Counted from the first letter of the stretch, positions 1 through 9,925 are shown. The stretch is DNA of 64,000 nt from Lactobacillus panisapium (GCF_019469265.1 NZ_CP048268.1:1271501-1335500), one strand, 5' to 3'. Made by a program: numbers and translations. Notes: generated by a model not told the origin, from the sequence alone.

Positions 1-201
1 ATCTTCTGGAAGATCCATTTCAAACTTATTAAGCCATGATTTTATCTTCCGCCCCTTTTCGCCTTTTGCCTCTGGGTGAATAATAAATTTTTGCGGGGTA
101 ATTGGTCGAAAAGTATCGTCATTTCGAGCAATCATCGTTGAACCGTCAACGGATGCTTTTTTCCCAACCAAAATAGTTGTACATGCGCTATATTCTTTCA
201 T
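1..201 (-). CDS. pepD: C69-family dipeptidase (PepD type), N-terminal fragment
   Basis: Only the first 67 codons are in the window; the gene continues past position 1. The ATG at 201 follows a good AGGAG site. The protein begins MKEYSACTTILVGKKAS and continues with DGSTMIARNDD and PQKFIIHPEAKG, the typical N-terminus of lactobacillary C69 (formerly U34) dipeptidases. In that family the first Cys (Cys7 here) becomes the N-terminal nucleophile. The enzyme hydrolyses dipeptides in the cytoplasm and would act downstream of the oligopeptide importer also in this window. Family assignment is firm; which paralogue (pepDA, pepDB and so on) cannot be told from the fragment. Confidence 0.85.
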   Translation of the reverse strand, partial: MKEYSACTTILVGKKASVDGSTMIARNDDTFRPITPQKFIIHPEAKGEKGRKIKSWLNKFEMDLPED

Positions 202-230
202 TAATAAACTCCTTTTGTTTTTTCTTTATC

Positions 231-1532
231 TTAAACCAAATCATGGAAAAGACCAACTGCATAATCAGCCGCGTCAAAATCGGCTAAGTCGCTAGCTTTT
301 TCGCCTAAGCCAACCAATTTTACCGGTAATTTCATTTCATTTCTAATTGCTAAAACAACACCACCCTTTGAAGAGCCGTCTAACTTGGTTAACACCAAGC
401 CAGTCAATTTAGTCGTTTTATCAAAGTCCTTGGCCTGCAATAATGCATTTTGTCCAGTTGATCCATCTAAAACTAATAAAGTTTCGGTTGGTTCATCTGG
501 CGCCTGCTTTTTGATTGTTCGCTCAATTTTTTCGAGTTCACTCATCAGATTCTTTTTGTTTTGAAGACGGCCGGCTGTATCAACCAACAAGTAATCTGCA
601 TGTTCCGCAATTGCTTTTGTTGTTGCATCAAAGACAACAGAGGCTGGATCGGCCTGCTCTTTTCCAGTAACTACTGGGACATCAACTCGTTTGCCCCATT
701 CGACTAATTGTTCAACTGCTCCAGCCCTAAAGGTATCAGCTGCCGCTAACAAAACAGATTTTCCTTCATCTTTGAATCGTTTAGCCAATTTGCCGATCGT
801 TGTTGTTTTACCAGCACCATTTACACCGACAAATAAATAAATATTTGTTTTACCGTCATCGTGAGAGCGCAATTTTTCATTAGCTGCATCCCCATTTTGA
901 TCGTAAAGTTCAACTAATTTTTCAACGATCACTTTTTTCAAATCATCACGTGACTTCGCTTTTTGCAATTTGGCTTCGTCTCTTAGTGCAGTCGTTAATT
1001 GTTCAGCCGTCTCGTAACCAACATCTGACTCTATTAACAGTTCTTCCAAATCGTCAAAGAAATCTTCATCAACTGTTCTAAATTGAGCAAAAAATTTATT
1101 TAAACGCGCTCCAAAGCCCTGGTTGGTCTTTTCTAGCCCTTTTTCATAAAGCTCAGTTTGGCTATCAGATTGATCAGTTTCTTCTTCAGCTTCATCTGCT
1201 TCAGACTTTGCCGTTACGTCACTTGAAGCGGTATCGTTGTCCTGAGACTGGTTTTCAGTTTCAACCGCAACCGGCTTTTGTCCATCCTCCTCTTCTGCCT
1301 TATTTGCAGCTGAACTTTTTGCTGAAATGTCGGACTGACTGTCAGCATCACTTTCATTTAGCTGACTATTTTCTTCTTCTTGCTCAGATTCAGACGGCTT
1401 TTCAGAATCGCTATCTGCCTGATCGTCATCTTGAGCCTCTTTGTCTTGGGATTCCTCTTCAGATTTTTTATTCTTTTCCTCTTCTTCATTGTCGCCAAAC
1501 AATGATTTTTTTATTTTATCAAATAAACCCAA
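231..1532 (-). CDS. ftsY: Signal recognition particle receptor FtsY
   Basis: This is the GTPase that docks SRP-ribosome complexes at the membrane for co-translational insertion. The 433-residue protein has an acidic, low-complexity A domain at about 1-125, rich in Glu, Asp, Ser and Gln. The NG domain follows, with the P-loop GVNGAGKT at 236-243, then DTFRAGAVEQL, DTAGR and TKLDG, in the order expected for SRP-family GTPases. The start is TTG at 1532; its GAGGT ribosome site lies inside the last codons of smc, and only two bases separate the two frames. It is the last gene of rnc-smc-ftsY, the usual Firmicutes order. The identity is certain. Confidence 0.97.
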   Translation of the reverse strand: MGLFDKIKKSLFGDNEEEEKNKKSEEESQDKEAQDDDQADSDSEKPSESEQEEENSQLNESDADSQSDISAKSSAANKAEEEDGQKPVAVETENQSQDNDTASSDVTAKSEADEAEEETDQSDSQTELYEKGLEKTNQGFGARLNKFFAQFRTVDEDFFDDLEELLIESDVGYETAEQLTTALRDEAKLQKAKSRDDLKKVIVEKLVELYDQNGDAANEKLRSHDDGKTNIYLFVGVNGAGKTTTIGKLAKRFKDEGKSVLLAAADTFRAGAVEQLVEWGKRVDVPVVTGKEQADPASVVFDATTKAIAEHADYLLVDTAGRLQNKKNLMSELEKIERTIKKQAPDEPTETLLVLDGSTGQNALLQAKDFDKTTKLTGLVLTKLDGSSKGGVVLAIRNEMKLPVKLVGLGEKASDLADFDAADYAVGLFHDLV

Positions 1533-1534
1533 TG

Positions 1535-4500
1535 TTAATTTACCTCATTTTTTAGTTCTTTTAATGAAACGGAAAGTACCTGCGATACACCAGACTCCTG
1601 CATCACAACGCCATATAATTGGTCAGCACGCTCCATCGTGCCCCGCCTGTGCGTGATTACAATAAATTGCGTATGCATATCGTAATCTTCTAAAAACTTA
1701 GCAAAACGCGTTACATTAGCATCATCAAGTGCGGCTTCGACTTCATCTAATACGCAAAATGGTACTGGTTTGTATTTCAGCATAGCAAATAATAATGTAA
1801 TGGCAGTCAGTGCCCTTTCTCCTCCCGAAAGTAGGCTTAGTCGCTGCAATTTCTTGCCAGGCGGTTGCGCAATAATTTCGACACCCGTCGTTAACATATC
1901 ATCTGGATTGGTTAAAACAAGTTTCGCATTCCCTCCGCCGAAGACTACAGGGAATAATTGCGTGAAACTCGCAGATACAGCGCTAAACGTGGCGTTAAAC
2001 CTAGTAGAAACTTCTTGATCAAGTTCTGCCATTGATTCCCGCAAATTATCGCGCCCCTTGATTAAATCATTTTGCTGGTTGTTCAGAAAATCATATCTCT
2101 TCTTAACATCTTCATATTCTTCAATTGACTTAATATTTACCGGACCAATATCTTCAATTGACATTTTATGCAATTTGACACTTTTTTGCAGTCGCTGACG
2201 GGTTTCTTCATCATTTTCACAGTCGGCTTGGGCTAAAGCCGCCTCAAATGTCAACGAATAATCTTTACTTAGTTGATCCAAGCGCTGATCGATTTGACTA
2301 GTTAACTGTGCAATTTTGACGGAAAAGCTTTCTTGTTCTGCCGCGGCATCTTTACGTAAATCATAGTTCCGGCTAGCAACTTGGTCTAGCTGCGTAATTT
2401 TAGCATCAGCCTTACCTAATTGGGAACTTAATTGACTTAACTGCGTTTGCAACTGCTCTTTTTTTACCGCTCCATTTTTTTGCTCTTCGTCCATTTGCTG
2501 CTTTTTTTGCTGATCAAGTTGGCCACTCTCATTGAGCGTCGCTAACTTTTTAGTTAAAGCAGTAATTTGTTTTTCATGCTGATTTAAATCACGTTTTTTA
2601 TCTGACTGTTGCTTGCTCAGATTTTCTAGTTTATTAGTATAAACTGCAATTTGTGGATCAAGTTCAGCTAATTTTTCCTGAACCTTTTGATTTAGAGCGG
2701 TAAAGTTTTCGATTCGCTCCTGGATATTTTTAATTGCCGCTTTTTGTTGCTCAATTTGCTTAACAAAGCTAGCCTTTTGCTGCTCGGCTTTTGCAATCTT
2801 TTCCTTAAGCTCGACAACTTGTTCATCGCGTTCTTTTTTACGAACTTCAAATAACTGATTAGCTGCCTTTAAGCGGTTGACTTCTTTTTCTTGGTTTTGA
2901 TAGGAAAGAACTGCCTCACCAAGTTCACGGCTATAATCCTGCCGCTTTTTTTGAGCTTCGGTAATTTTTTGGTTTAACGCATCACTTTCAGCAGCTAAGG
3001 CGGTAAAAGCAGTTTGATCTTCTGTTAACTGATTTTTTAATTGAACCCGGCTTTTTTGTAATTGATTAAGTTCAGTTACGGTTTGCAGTGGCGAATTATT
3101 TTTCTGGTTTCGCGTTCCCCCAGTCATTGAGCCTCCAGGCGAAATGACGTCACCATCTAACGTAACAATTCGGTAGCGAGCAATTCTCTGACGGATTTTC
3201 ATGGCATTGTCAATTGTATCGACAATAATCGTACTGCCTAATAAATAATTGATAGCAGGCGTAATATCATAATCTGTGGCATTTTCTACTAACTGATTAG
3301 CAATTCCCTGAACGCCATCATAAGATTCGATAATTTTAACTGTTGAAGGCGGGATGGAATTTTCTCGTAAGCCATCAAGTGGTAAGAACGTTGCTCGACC
3401 AGAATGGCTACTTTTCAGTTGATTGATGGCATCACGGGCACTTTTCTTCGTGGTAGTAACTAAATCTTGCACACCGCCTCCAAGTGCAGTTGCCATTGCA
3501 GCTTCAAATTTAGCTGAAAAGGAGATTAACTCACCAATCGCACCGATCACGCCAGGATAGTTCGTTAAATTATTAAGAACATTTTTAACCCCATAATAAT
3601 ATCCTTCGTGCCGCTTACGAATGTTTTCTAAAGCTTCATAACGAGCATTTATCTGACTATAGCGCTGACTATTGGTATTGACAACTTGCCGCAAATCAGC
3701 TAATTTTTCCTGTTTTTCCGCTTGCTGGCTGGTTAATGCATTAACCTGGTCTTTTTTTGCTTGATGCTTTTCCTTCAGTTGTTTGCCAGTTTCACGCAAT
3801 CTATCTAATTCTAAAGTTGCTTTTTGCAATTGAGCAGCAACATCATCATTTTGATATTCGTCGTTTTCAGCCGTCCGTTTTAGTTCAGATTTCAAATAAA
3901 CAATTTCATTATTATTAGAAGTCTGATCTTGCAAAAGTTGGATATAATCGCTTCTTAAATCATCTAATTTTTGTGATAACTTAGTCGGATTTTCATCTAA
4001 TTGGTTAGTTAATTCTGTCCGTTGGTCTTGCAAAAGCTTTTGTTCAGCAGCTAAACTTTGCTTATTTTCGCTTAATTCAGAACATTCATTTTGTAAGGTT
4101 ACCACTTGCTTTTTTAAATCAACTAATTCAGATTCATATTCTTTTTTAGTAGCTTCACTATACTGTTTACTTTGCTCAGCTACTTGTAAACTGGTATTTA
4201 TTTCGGAAAGTTTCTTTGTCAAAGCCAGCAATTCCTCTTGAATTTGCTCACGCTGCCCGCTAATTTCTTTGTATTCATCCCTTTTAGCAGCCACTGCAGC
4301 TTGCGATTCTTTGACTTCGCGATCAAGCTTTGACAAAAGAACTTGATTTTGCTCAGCTTTAGTTTGAACGGACTTTTTTTGAATATCCAAATCCTCAATT
4401 TCAAAGGCTAAAAGTGTTTTCAGCTCTTGATCCAAGCCATCTTTTTGAAATTGGTATTCCTTTGCAAGGGAACTTTGCTCATGTAAAGGTTCAATTCGCT

Positions 4501-5098
4501 GTTCAAGTTCTTTTACTAAATCATTAATCCGAACCAAGTTATCAGTTGTTTGCTCAAGTTGAACTCTCGCTTCTTCTTTTTGCTTTTTAAAATGTAAAAT
4601 TCCCGCAGCCTCTTCAAATAACCCCCGGCGGTCTTCAGGGTGTGAATTCAAGATTTGATCAACCCGACCTTGAGAAATGATGGCTAAACTATCTTGCGAA
4701 ATCCCTGAATCTAAGAAAAGCGCTCGAATATCTTTTTGTCTTACATTACGTTTATTAATCAGATATTCATTATCGCCTGAACGTAAGATACGCCTAGAGA
4801 TGATAACTTGATCTTCATCAAAATTAAGTTCACGTTTATAATTATCAAAGATCATCGACACTTCGGCATGGCTAGCAGGCTTACGAAATTCACTTCCAGC
4901 AAAAATCACATCTTTCATATTCGAACCCCGGAGTGATTTTGCACTAGATTCACCCATTACCCAGCGAATAGCTTCCGTAATATTACTTTTACCACTACCA
5001 TTTGGTCCAACAATGCCGGTAATTCCTGTATCAAATTTAATTCTAGTTTTTTCTGCAAAAGATTTAAAACCATCAATAATAAGTTCTGTTAACGGCAA
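1535..5098 (-). CDS. smc: Chromosome segregation ATPase SMC
   Basis: SMC organises and segregates the chromosome together with ScpA and ScpB. At 1187 residues it has the normal length. The Walker A motif GPNGSGKS is at 31-38, followed by long coiled coils rich in Gln, Lys and Glu. A globular hinge at about 510-670 contains the Gly-rich stretch GGSMTGG. A second coiled coil leads to the C-terminal head, with signature LSGGERA at 1090 and Walker B ending in catalytic Glu near 1119 (VLDEVEAALDD). The start is TTG at 5098, eight bases after AGGGGG; no ATG lies in frame near it. It follows rnc by 12 bases. Confidence 0.97.
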   Translation of the reverse strand: MPLTELIIDGFKSFAEKTRIKFDTGITGIVGPNGSGKSNITEAIRWVMGESSAKSLRGSNMKDVIFAGSEFRKPASHAEVSMIFDNYKRELNFDEDQVIISRRILRSGDNEYLINKRNVRQKDIRALFLDSGISQDSLAIISQGRVDQILNSHPEDRRGLFEEAAGILHFKKQKEEARVQLEQTTDNLVRINDLVKELEQRIEPLHEQSSLAKEYQFQKDGLDQELKTLLAFEIEDLDIQKKSVQTKAEQNQVLLSKLDREVKESQAAVAAKRDEYKEISGQREQIQEELLALTKKLSEINTSLQVAEQSKQYSEATKKEYESELVDLKKQVVTLQNECSELSENKQSLAAEQKLLQDQRTELTNQLDENPTKLSQKLDDLRSDYIQLLQDQTSNNNEIVYLKSELKRTAENDEYQNDDVAAQLQKATLELDRLRETGKQLKEKHQAKKDQVNALTSQQAEKQEKLADLRQVVNTNSQRYSQINARYEALENIRKRHEGYYYGVKNVLNNLTNYPGVIGAIGELISFSAKFEAAMATALGGGVQDLVTTTKKSARDAINQLKSSHSGRATFLPLDGLRENSIPPSTVKIIESYDGVQGIANQLVENATDYDITPAINYLLGSTIIVDTIDNAMKIRQRIARYRIVTLDGDVISPGGSMTGGTRNQKNNSPLQTVTELNQLQKSRVQLKNQLTEDQTAFTALAAESDALNQKITEAQKKRQDYSRELGEAVLSYQNQEKEVNRLKAANQLFEVRKKERDEQVVELKEKIAKAEQQKASFVKQIEQQKAAIKNIQERIENFTALNQKVQEKLAELDPQIAVYTNKLENLSKQQSDKKRDLNQHEKQITALTKKLATLNESGQLDQQKKQQMDEEQKNGAVKKEQLQTQLSQLSSQLGKADAKITQLDQVASRNYDLRKDAAAEQESFSVKIAQLTSQIDQRLDQLSKDYSLTFEAALAQADCENDEETRQRLQKSVKLHKMSIEDIGPVNIKSIEEYEDVKKRYDFLNNQQNDLIKGRDNLRESMAELDQEVSTRFNATFSAVSASFTQLFPVVFGGGNAKLVLTNPDDMLTTGVEIIAQPPGKKLQRLSLLSGGERALTAITLLFAMLKYKPVPFCVLDEVEAALDDANVTRFAKFLEDYDMHTQFIVITHRRGTMERADQLYGVVMQESGVSQVLSVSLKELKNEVN

Positions 5099-5110
5099 GT
5101 ACTCATCCCC

Positions 5111-5797
5111 CTAATTGAGTTTATGCAAAGCTGCACGCGCTGCTTCTTGTTCCGCAGCTTTTTTATTATGTCCTTTGCCTTGTGATAATACTTTACCATT
5201 AACTACCAGTTGAACGGTAAATCGTGACGGCATTTGTTCTTCTTTTATCACTTCGTACTCAATTTTTACTGGACCATCTTGTTGTAAAAATTCTTGCAAA
5301 TCAGTTTTATAATCGCGAGAGGCATCAAATTTACCCGCATCAATCAATGGAAAAACCGTCAAACTCAAAAAGTGTTCAACTGCATCCATGCCCTGATCAA
5401 GAAAAAGGGCACCGTTGAAAGCTTCAAATACATCTTCCAAAAGTGTCTTGCGTGAACGAGCACCTGCTTTTTCTTCACCATGACCTAGATTTATTTCTGC
5501 TGGAAAGCCAAATTTTTGAGCGAATTCAGCGAAGCCTTCGGTATCAACAATGTTAGACCTCATGCGAGTCAATTCGCCTTCATTTAGCTGAGGAAAGTTG
5601 CGGTATAAATAATCTGAAATAGCCAATTCAAGTACTGCATCGCCTAAGAATTCAAGCTTTTCGTAATCACGCACGCCATCTCCTGGGTGTTCGTTGGCGT
5701 ATGAAGAGTGAGTGAAAGCTTCTTCTAATAATTTTGGGCTATTAAATCTAATTTTATATTTTGTTTTTAATTGATTAATAAATTTCGTACTGACCAT
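5111..5797 (-). CDS. rnc: Ribonuclease III
   Basis: This double-stranded-RNA endonuclease matures rRNA and cleaves structured mRNAs. The 228-residue protein carries the RNase III signature EKLEFLGDAVLE at 46-57, with the acidic residues that bind the catalytic metal, and the second acidic patch LLEDVFEAFNGAL. A C-terminal double-stranded RNA-binding domain spans about 155-226 and ends GHNKKAAEQEAARAAL. It is the first gene of the rnc-smc-ftsY operon. A promoter with an extended -10 element lies immediately upstream, just past the terminator of the neighbouring oppA. Confidence 0.97.
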   Translation of the reverse strand: MVSTKFINQLKTKYKIRFNSPKLLEEAFTHSSYANEHPGDGVRDYEKLEFLGDAVLELAISDYLYRNFPQLNEGELTRMRSNIVDTEGFAEFAQKFGFPAEINLGHGEEKAGARSRKTLLEDVFEAFNGALFLDQGMDAVEHFLSLTVFPLIDAGKFDASRDYKTDLQEFLQQDGPVKIEYEVIKEEQMPSRFTVQLVVNGKVLSQGKGHNKKAAEQEAARAALHKLN

Positions 5798-5822
5798 CTT
5801 TTCAACCCCTTTTTCTTTATAA

Positions 5823-5831
5823 ATTATACCA
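5823..5831 (-). promoter_or_regulatory. Extended -10 promoter of rnc-smc-ftsY
   Basis: On the minus strand TGGTATAAT ends 25 bases before the rnc ATG at 5797. The TG one base before TATAAT gives an extended -10. No good -35 is seen at 16-18 bases, which fits an extended -10 promoter. The element sits directly after the terminator of the oppA copy at 5912. Confidence 0.6.
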
Positions 5832-5844
5832 GTTTTTGTAAGCG

Positions 5845-5890
5845 AAAATGAAAAAGAAAACTATTACACAGACTTTATGCAATAGTTTTC
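5845..5890 (-). terminator. Rho-independent terminator after oppA copy at 5912
   Basis: The minus strand shows GAAAACTATT, a 15-base loop, then AATAGTTTTC followed by TTTTTC. The ten-base arms (5881-5890 and 5856-5865) pair perfectly. It separates the oppA array from rnc. Confidence 0.8.
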
Positions 5891-5911
5891 TTAAATTCTA
5901 ACTATTTATCT

Positions 5912-7681
5912 TTACTTGGCATATGCAACATTACCCCAAAGGATGTGGCCGTTATTCATTTTCGATGGCTTTTGCGAAAAACCCGTTAACTCACTATTAA
6001 CAGCATCAATTTGGTAAGTGTTATAAGTTGGAACCACATAAGCCTGGTCATTCATGTACTTTTGCCATTCATGGAATTTATCAAGCCGATATTGGTGATT
6101 AAAGGCTTTTTGCGAATCCATTTCTTGTAATAATTTAGTGTTTTCAGGAGTAACAAACCGTGAGTAATTTTGAATTGATCCTTGACCGTATAACTGTTCT
6201 GCCGATGGCTCCGAAGATAACATCCAACCACCAAGGAAAACATCGACCTTAGGATCATCATGTTGAACTTTATCATAGAATGAATTGAATTCACTAAGAC
6301 GGCCACCGATCAACTTTACATTTAAGCCAGCTTTTGCCCATTGTTGAATATAGTTTTGAACGATCGGTTCATCAATTGGCGTATTGCCTTTGGCGAGTAA
6401 ATTAATTGTTAAAGGCTTGCCTTCTGGCGTAGTCCGCCATTTACCCTTCTTTTTATAACCAGCTTTATCCAAAATCTGATTGGCTTTCTTCAAGTTAAAC
6501 GAATAGCCATTGTTATCTTTCGCAAAATAATCACCAAATTGTTCAGGAATCAAAGTTGGCACTTGGAAACTCAAGCCATCTGTATAGTGCTTATAAACAG
6601 AATCAGTGTTTAGCGCGTACGCCATTGCTTGCCGAAGTGACTTATCACTCATTTTAGCTTTAGGATTCATGACGTTTTTAGAGGTCTTATTATCCCACTT
6701 GCCGACCTTGAAAGCCATGTAAAAATAGGCTAATGGGACTTTAGCCACGAAGGTAATCTTTTTGGTATCTTTGACTTCCTTCCACTGACTATTAACCACC
6801 CTCGCAACATCAAACTTATGACTCTTGATTGCCTGCGAAGCTGATTTGGTCGTAATTACTTGAATAATAATTTTATCTAGCTTTGGCTTACCTCGCCAGT
6901 AGTATTTATTAGGTACCCACGTAACTGCTTGGCCACGAACAACTTTTTGCGCTCTGTATGGCCCAAAGTAAAGTGGCTTCTCACGCACCTTGTCAGAGGA
7001 CTCTAACTTGTCAAATGGAATATCCTTCAAGTAGTGATATGGTGCTGCACTTTCCAATAAGTAGCCATTACCGCTGTTATACATGCCAGGTTTTAATTCC
7101 TTACAGTGAATTACCACTTTCAGTCCATTTTCACCATCTGGCATCTCGATTCCAGAAATGGCTTTAGCTTTACCATCACGGTAAGCCTCTAGTCCATCAA
7201 TAATGGCATACTGCGATGAATATCGTTGCGACTTAGTCGCCTTATTTGCCAAGATTTCATATGCATATTCTATGTCTTTAGCTGTAACCTGTTTACCATC
7301 AGACCACTTAACGCCCTTTTTGATCGTAATCGTTGCTGTTTTAGCTTTACGATCGAGCTTTAAGGTTGCTGGGCCTTTATCATTAATTTTGTAATTATCA
7401 TCTGTATCAAAAAGCGACTCTTGACCGGGACTAGAAACATCTGCACTTGGTTGATCATTTTGCAATTCATCTAGAAAGACCCCAGTAAACGGCGTATCTG
7501 ACTCAAGTGCTACCTTAATCGTTCCGCCTTGCTTGGCCGCTTTGTTCGCCGTTTCAACAGGAAACTTGTCGGCCTTTTTAGCACCTTCATTACTATTATT
7601 ATTACTCTTGCCACAGGCTACCAAAGTTAAGGCAGTTGCAGAAACAACTCCTAATGAGCCTAGAAATTTACCTTTTTTCAT
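5912..7681 (-). CDS. oppA: Oligopeptide-binding lipoprotein OppA, copy 1 (most distal)
   Basis: This is an extracytoplasmic peptide receptor for the Opp ABC importer. The 589-residue protein has a lipoprotein signal peptide with lipobox LVAC and lipidated Cys23. A Lys/Ser/Asn-rich linker and an SBP family 5 fold follow; the signature region runs from VKWSDGKQVTAKD at about 125 into IEYAYEI. It is full length and intact. It is farthest from the permease genes and has its own upstream region and terminator, so it is probably transcribed as a single gene. By eye it resembles the copy at 8087 most; both share the stretch YKHYTDGLSFQVPTLIP. Ligand preference cannot be read from sequence. Confidence 0.93.
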   Translation of the reverse strand: MKKGKFLGSLGVVSATALTLVACGKSNNNSNEGAKKADKFPVETANKAAKQGGTIKVALESDTPFTGVFLDELQNDQPSADVSSPGQESLFDTDDNYKINDKGPATLKLDRKAKTATITIKKGVKWSDGKQVTAKDIEYAYEILANKATKSQRYSSQYAIIDGLEAYRDGKAKAISGIEMPDGENGLKVVIHCKELKPGMYNSGNGYLLESAAPYHYLKDIPFDKLESSDKVREKPLYFGPYRAQKVVRGQAVTWVPNKYYWRGKPKLDKIIIQVITTKSASQAIKSHKFDVARVVNSQWKEVKDTKKITFVAKVPLAYFYMAFKVGKWDNKTSKNVMNPKAKMSDKSLRQAMAYALNTDSVYKHYTDGLSFQVPTLIPEQFGDYFAKDNNGYSFNLKKANQILDKAGYKKKGKWRTTPEGKPLTINLLAKGNTPIDEPIVQNYIQQWAKAGLNVKLIGGRLSEFNSFYDKVQHDDPKVDVFLGGWMLSSEPSAEQLYGQGSIQNYSRFVTPENTKLLQEMDSQKAFNHQYRLDKFHEWQKYMNDQAYVVPTYNTYQIDAVNSELTGFSQKPSKMNNGHILWGNVAYAK

Positions 7682-7719
7682 AAAACAAGTTTCTCCTTTT
7701 TTTTAAAAATATGTAATTA

Positions 7720-7751
7720 AGTGTTTGAAACAAGCTAATAAATAAATATTA
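7720..7751 (-). promoter_or_regulatory. Shared oppA upstream element, copy 1
   Basis: The plus-strand sequence contains TGTTTGAAACA (7722-7732) followed by AGCTAATAAATAAATATTA. The small inverted repeat TGTT-N3-AACA and the AT tail recur at near-constant distance (about 40 bases) from the start codons of other oppA copies. On the minus strand TTGTTT within it could act as a -35. An operator role is inference. Confidence 0.45.
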
Positions 7752-8000
7752 GCAGAAAAAATTAAAAAATCAATATATTTGTTAATTTTTAATTCATTAT
7801 TTTGTATTATTATTCGCTATATTTTAATTTTATTTACATAAAGACAACAAATACCCCTTATTTATGAGCTTTATTTTTAAAACTTGTTTAAAATCAAAAC
7901 TTGATTACTATGAGAGCGAGCATATAGTTTAACAAGGCTAAATCTTGATTATTCAGACGAATACCGCCGCATCACGATTAACAAACAAAAACCAGCTTAA

Positions 8001-8031
8001 CAAAAAAACGTTAGGGTGATTAACCCTAACG
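8001..8031 (-). terminator. Rho-independent terminator after oppA copy 2
   Basis: CGTTAGGGT and ACCCTAACG (8009-8031) form a perfect nine-base stem with a five-base loop. On the minus strand it is followed by seven T residues (8002-8008). Confidence 0.88.
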
Positions 8032-8086
8032 CTTTTAAATATTTTTCGCAAAAAAACCGGTAAATTACTAATTAAATTTAACAGTT

Positions 8087-9856
8087 TTATTTAGCAAAAG
8101 CAACTTGGTACCATAATTGATGACCATTGTTTAATTTCGATGGTTTCAATGAGTAGCCAGTAATCTTACTATTAACAGCATCGATTTGGTATTCATTATA
8201 AGTTGGAATGACATAAGCTTCATCATTCATGTATTTTTGCCATTCGTGGAACTTATCAACACGGTATTTATGGTCAAAGGCCTTTTGTGAGTCCATATCC
8301 TTAATGAGCTTCGTATTTTCTGGAGTTACAAAACGTGAGTAATTGGACATTGTCCCTTCACTATACATTTGCTCTTGAGATGGTTCTGTTGAGAGTGTCC
8401 AGCCAGCTAAAAATACATCAACCTTAGGATCATCATGTTGCACTTTATCATAGAAAGAATTGAATTCAGTTAATCGACCACCGACTAGCTTAACGTTTAA
8501 CCCAATCTTGTTCCATTGTTGAATAAAGTTTTGAGCAATTGGTTGGTTAATTGCTTGACCTGATTTGGCCATAAAGTTAATTGTCAGTGGTTTACCATCA
8601 GGAGTAGTACGCCACTTACCCTTTTTCTTATAACCGGCTTTATCCAAAAGTTGGTTGGCTTTCTTTATGTTATAAGTATAACCTTTGGCATTCTTATCGA
8701 AGTAATCGCCAAATTGTGCAGGAATCAAAGTTGGAACTTGGAAGCTTAAGCCATCAGTATAATGCTTGTATACCGCATCAGTGTTCATTGCATAAGCCAT
8801 CGCTTGCCGTAATGATTTGTTATTCATCTTAGCTTTAGGATTCATGACGTTCTTAGACTTTTTAGCGTCCCATTTACCTACTTTAAAGCCCATATAATTA
8901 TATGCTAATGGTACTTGGGCAACAAAGGTAACATCGCTAGTACCCTTTACTTGTTTCCATTGGTTATTGATTACACGAGCAATATCAAACTTATGACTCT
9001 TAATTGCTTGCGAAGCAGAATTTGGTGAAATTACTTGGTAAATAATCTTATCTAATTTTGGCTTACCACGCCAGTAATATTTATTTGGAACCCAGGTTAC
9101 AGATTGACCACGATTAATTTTCTGCACTTTATATGGACCAAAATACAAAGGTCTCTTTCTGATTTGATCAGAAGCTTCTAGTTTAGAAAATGGAATATCT
9201 TTTAAATAATGATATGGTGCGGCGTTTTCCCAAATATAACCGTTACCACTGTAATACATGCCTGGCTTCAATTCCTGGCAGTGTAATACTGCAACGCGAC
9301 CGTTTTCACCATCAGGCATTTCAATCCCAGAAATAGTCTTGGCTTTACCTTCGTGGTATTCTTTCATACCATTAATTATATTAAATTGAGATGCATAACG
9401 TTGTGATTTAGTTGCCTTATTGGCAATAATTTCATATGCATATTCAATATCTTTGGCCGTTACTTGCTTACCGTCAGACCATCTTACGCCCTTTTTAATT
9501 GTAATCGTAGCGGTTTTAGCTTTACGATCAAGTTTCAAGGTAGCAGGACCTTTATCATTAATCTTGTAGTGATCATCTGTATCAAATAATGATTCTTGAC
9601 CAGGACTTGAAACATCAGCGTCGGGTTGACTCATCTGTAATTCATCATTAAAGATACCTGTGAAAGGAGTATCAGTTTCTTCTGCAACCCTAAGTGTACC
9701 TCCTTGTTTCGCAGTCTTAGTTTTAGTTTCGATTGGAAACTTGCTTGCAGTTTTTGCACCTTCATTACTAGTATTGCTACTCTTACCGCAGGCTACTAAT
9801 GTTAAAGCAGCAGCTGAAACAACTCCCAGCGAACCTAAAAATTTACCTTTTTTCAT
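8087..9856 (-). CDS. oppA: Oligopeptide-binding lipoprotein OppA, copy 2
   Basis: The 589-residue family 5 peptide-binding lipoprotein has the same layout as copy 1: signal peptide MKKGKFLGSLGVVSAA, lipobox LVAC with Cys23, and the KKGVRWSDGKQVTAKD region near residue 120. Large stretches match copy 1, including KHYTDGLSFQVPTLIP and KVQHDDPKVDVFL. Differences cluster in the segments after TLIP and around the C-terminal third, for example SGQAINQPIAQNF against GNTPIDEPIVQNY. A GAAGGAG ribosome site lies upstream of the ATG. Individual terminator and upstream element suggest a separate transcription unit. Confidence 0.93.
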   Translation of the reverse strand: MKKGKFLGSLGVVSAAALTLVACGKSSNTSNEGAKTASKFPIETKTKTAKQGGTLRVAEETDTPFTGIFNDELQMSQPDADVSSPGQESLFDTDDHYKINDKGPATLKLDRKAKTATITIKKGVRWSDGKQVTAKDIEYAYEIIANKATKSQRYASQFNIINGMKEYHEGKAKTISGIEMPDGENGRVAVLHCQELKPGMYYSGNGYIWENAAPYHYLKDIPFSKLEASDQIRKRPLYFGPYKVQKINRGQSVTWVPNKYYWRGKPKLDKIIYQVISPNSASQAIKSHKFDIARVINNQWKQVKGTSDVTFVAQVPLAYNYMGFKVGKWDAKKSKNVMNPKAKMNNKSLRQAMAYAMNTDAVYKHYTDGLSFQVPTLIPAQFGDYFDKNAKGYTYNIKKANQLLDKAGYKKKGKWRTTPDGKPLTINFMAKSGQAINQPIAQNFIQQWNKIGLNVKLVGGRLTEFNSFYDKVQHDDPKVDVFLAGWTLSTEPSQEQMYSEGTMSNYSRFVTPENTKLIKDMDSQKAFDHKYRVDKFHEWQKYMNDEAYVIPTYNEYQIDAVNSKITGYSLKPSKLNNGHQLWYQVAFAK

Positions 9857-9889
9857 AAAACGAGTTTCTCCTTCTTAATAATTAATTTT

Positions 9890-9925
9890 TAATAGTGTTC
9901 GAAACAAGTTAATAATTAAATAATA
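9890..9925 (-). promoter_or_regulatory. Shared oppA upstream element, copy 2
   Basis: TGTTCGAAACA at 9896-9906 is followed by AGTTAATAATTAAATAATAT. About 80 bases of this upstream region are nearly identical to the region upstream of copy 3, which points to a recent duplication or conversion between the two. The role is unproven. Confidence 0.45.

Larger units (their letters stand above)
7682..8086. other. 405-bp AT-rich spacer between oppA copies 1 and 2
   Basis: No gene is seen. The spacer contains the upstream motif of copy 1 (7720-7751), about 200 bases of plain AT-rich sequence, and the terminator of copy 2 (8001-8031). It is more than twice as long as the other oppA spacers, which are 158-229 bp, so something may have been lost here or a longer leader may exist. 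Confidence 0.6.

Noticed and set aside
9896..9906. TGTTCGAAACA before oppA as a LexA box
   Set aside because: The centre is three bases, not four, and the site recurs at peptide genes only.
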